Below, in pieces: positions 63,229 to 64,000 of a stretch of DNA of 64,000 bases. The notes beneath the pieces are model-generated. The model was not told the DNA's origin and made no database searches. It saw only the letters and a program-made list of their open reading frames with translations. Location: assembly GCA_001604105.1 (NCBI GenBank), contig LVAQ01000006.1:186001-250000 (forward strand), given 5' to 3'. Position numbers and translations under genes: made by a program. The stretch is from Clostridiales bacterium Firm_11. Lineage in GTDB: Bacteria; Bacillota; Clostridia; Christensenellales; Aristaeellaceae. Every line of letters begins with the position of its first letter. Within the stretch, counting starts at the first letter, position 1.

Positions 63229-64000
63229 ATGAAGTGTGTCACGTGCGGACGTTGGAACCAAAACACGCTTCCGCGATGCCGCTATTGCGGGACCCCTCTT
63301 GAGCCGGATGATGGTTACTACTCCGCAGCGCAACCGGATTGGCAAAGCGAGCTCAAGGATAAACCAAAAACAATCGTATGGGTGGATGCGGAAGGCAACG
63401 CGGAAAATGCGCGGGATTATCGTGATTCTCTCGCGGATGAAATGGTTGATCTGCGCCGCAGGAAGCGCGAAGGCGAGGTTCGTCAGCAGCATTTACGCGC
63501 AGAATCTGCCAAGCGAGGCTTCGCGCCCTCGGCACGCTCGGTACGCACCACCAGTAACCGCGGTACTTTTTTCTCCTCCATGCCGGATGACCCGGAAATT
63601 GCGCTGCGACAAGTGGACCCAGCCTTGGTGGAAAACAAAGAGGCTGTTTCCCCGGAGGCTCGCCCTGTGTATAACACAACGCTTCGCAGTACGCGCCAAC
63701 AGGTACAGCGCACCCGAGAGAGCAGCAGCAACCCCTATGCTTACGGCAGCACGCAACGGCTCATGTCTATGGATGTGCAAAACGAGCTCCAGCAAGTGTA
63801 TGATGGCTACCATGACACAAGCCAGTATATACCCGAATACCAGCGCACGGATGAATACCAGCACAGCATGAACATGCGATCCACCAAAGCATGGTCTCCC
63901 CGGCGTATCGGTATGCGCAGCTTGCTGTTGGGTTTTTTAATTGTATCGATGCTTCTGGTGAGCGCCTGGCTCGTGATTGCCGTGTTCATTCCCATGATCA
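63229..64000 (+). CDS. Zinc-ribbon membrane protein, N-terminal part (runs off the window)
   Basis: At least 257 residues, cut by the window end. The N-terminus is a zinc ribbon with two CxxC pairs (MKCVTCGRW and CRYCGTPL). A long hydrophilic region rich in Arg, Ser and Gln (about 30-230) appears disordered, and a hydrophobic helix starts near residue 236 (SLLLGFLIVSMLLVSAWLVI), so the ribbon and linker are probably cytoplasmic and the remainder lies outside the cell. AAAGGGGGG precedes the ATG. It is the third gene of the MFS operon. Family not recognised. Confidence 0.72.
   Translation, partial: MKCVTCGRWNQNTLPRCRYCGTPLEPDDGYYSAAQPDWQSELKDKPKTIVWVDAEGNAENARDYRDSLADEMVDLRRRKREGEVRQQHLRAESAKRGFAPSARSVRTTSNRGTFFSSMPDDPEIALRQVDPALVENKEAVSPEARPVYNTTLRSTRQQVQRTRESSSNPYAYGSTQRLMSMDVQNELQQVYDGYHDTSQYIPEYQRTDEYQHSMNMRSTKAWSPRRIGMRSLLLGFLIVSMLLVSAWLVIAVFIPMI

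Overview
The window looks like one contiguous piece of chromosome from an anaerobic member of the Clostridia (Bacillota), with moderate GC content. The reasons are a perfect CIRCE element at groESL, an ECF-type folate S component, two LplBC-type sugar permease pairs without an ATPase, YesM/YesN-type two-component genes, a ferredoxin-type 2-oxoacid oxidoreductase, and consensus SigA promoters with G-rich ribosome binding sites. No rRNA, tRNA, CRISPR array, insertion sequence or prophage structural gene was seen. The exact genus cannot be told from the sequence.

Region 1 (1-11.4 kb) is mostly housekeeping. On the minus strand a coupled nuclease and SNF2 helicase pair follows yhbY, obg, nth and folT, and then comes pgi. 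A malic enzyme and an MmcQ/YjbR protein lie on the plus strand, mutY on the minus strand, and CIRCE-controlled groES-groEL on the plus strand.

Region 2 (11.5-28.7 kb) is a carbohydrate locus dominated by cytoplasmic ester hydrolases. A LacI-type regulator at 17.6 kb diverges from a five-gene operon (esterase, MFS carrier, beta-lactamase-fold hydrolase, large esterase, esterase-like protein). A second operon (28.6 to 21.2 kb, minus strand) encodes a sugar ABC importer followed by two more large esterases and one more small esterase. GCTAAAT-type sites sit in all three promoters, which suggests one regulon. A CE4 deacetylase and a sucrose-phosphorylase-family GH13 enzyme lie between. One small esterase homologue has lost its catalytic serine.

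Region 3 (29-45.7 kb) has a small secreted protein, a LysR-MATE divergent pair, and then a glucuronoxylan-oligosaccharide module: GH39 beta-xylosidase, a YesN-YesM-YesN signalling trio, a second ABC importer, a GH8 reducing-end xylanase and a GH67 alpha-glucuronidase. None of the hydrolases has a signal peptide. Regions 2 and 3 together therefore suggest that substituted xylo-oligosaccharides are imported intact and stripped of side groups inside the cell.

Region 4 (46-54.3 kb) is a signalling operon: an orphan sugar-binding lipoprotein, an HD-GYP response regulator and a BvgS-like hybrid kinase. It is followed by two unrecognised secreted proteins and a 41-residue membrane protein. Region 5 (54.6-64 kb) holds korAB, a 5TM/multi-PAS/GGDEF/HD-GYP protein, and an operon of an MFS protein, a small acidic protein and a zinc-ribbon membrane protein cut by the window end.

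Start sites were chosen from ribosome binding sites, and many differ from the longest open frame. All family assignments are from motif reading only.
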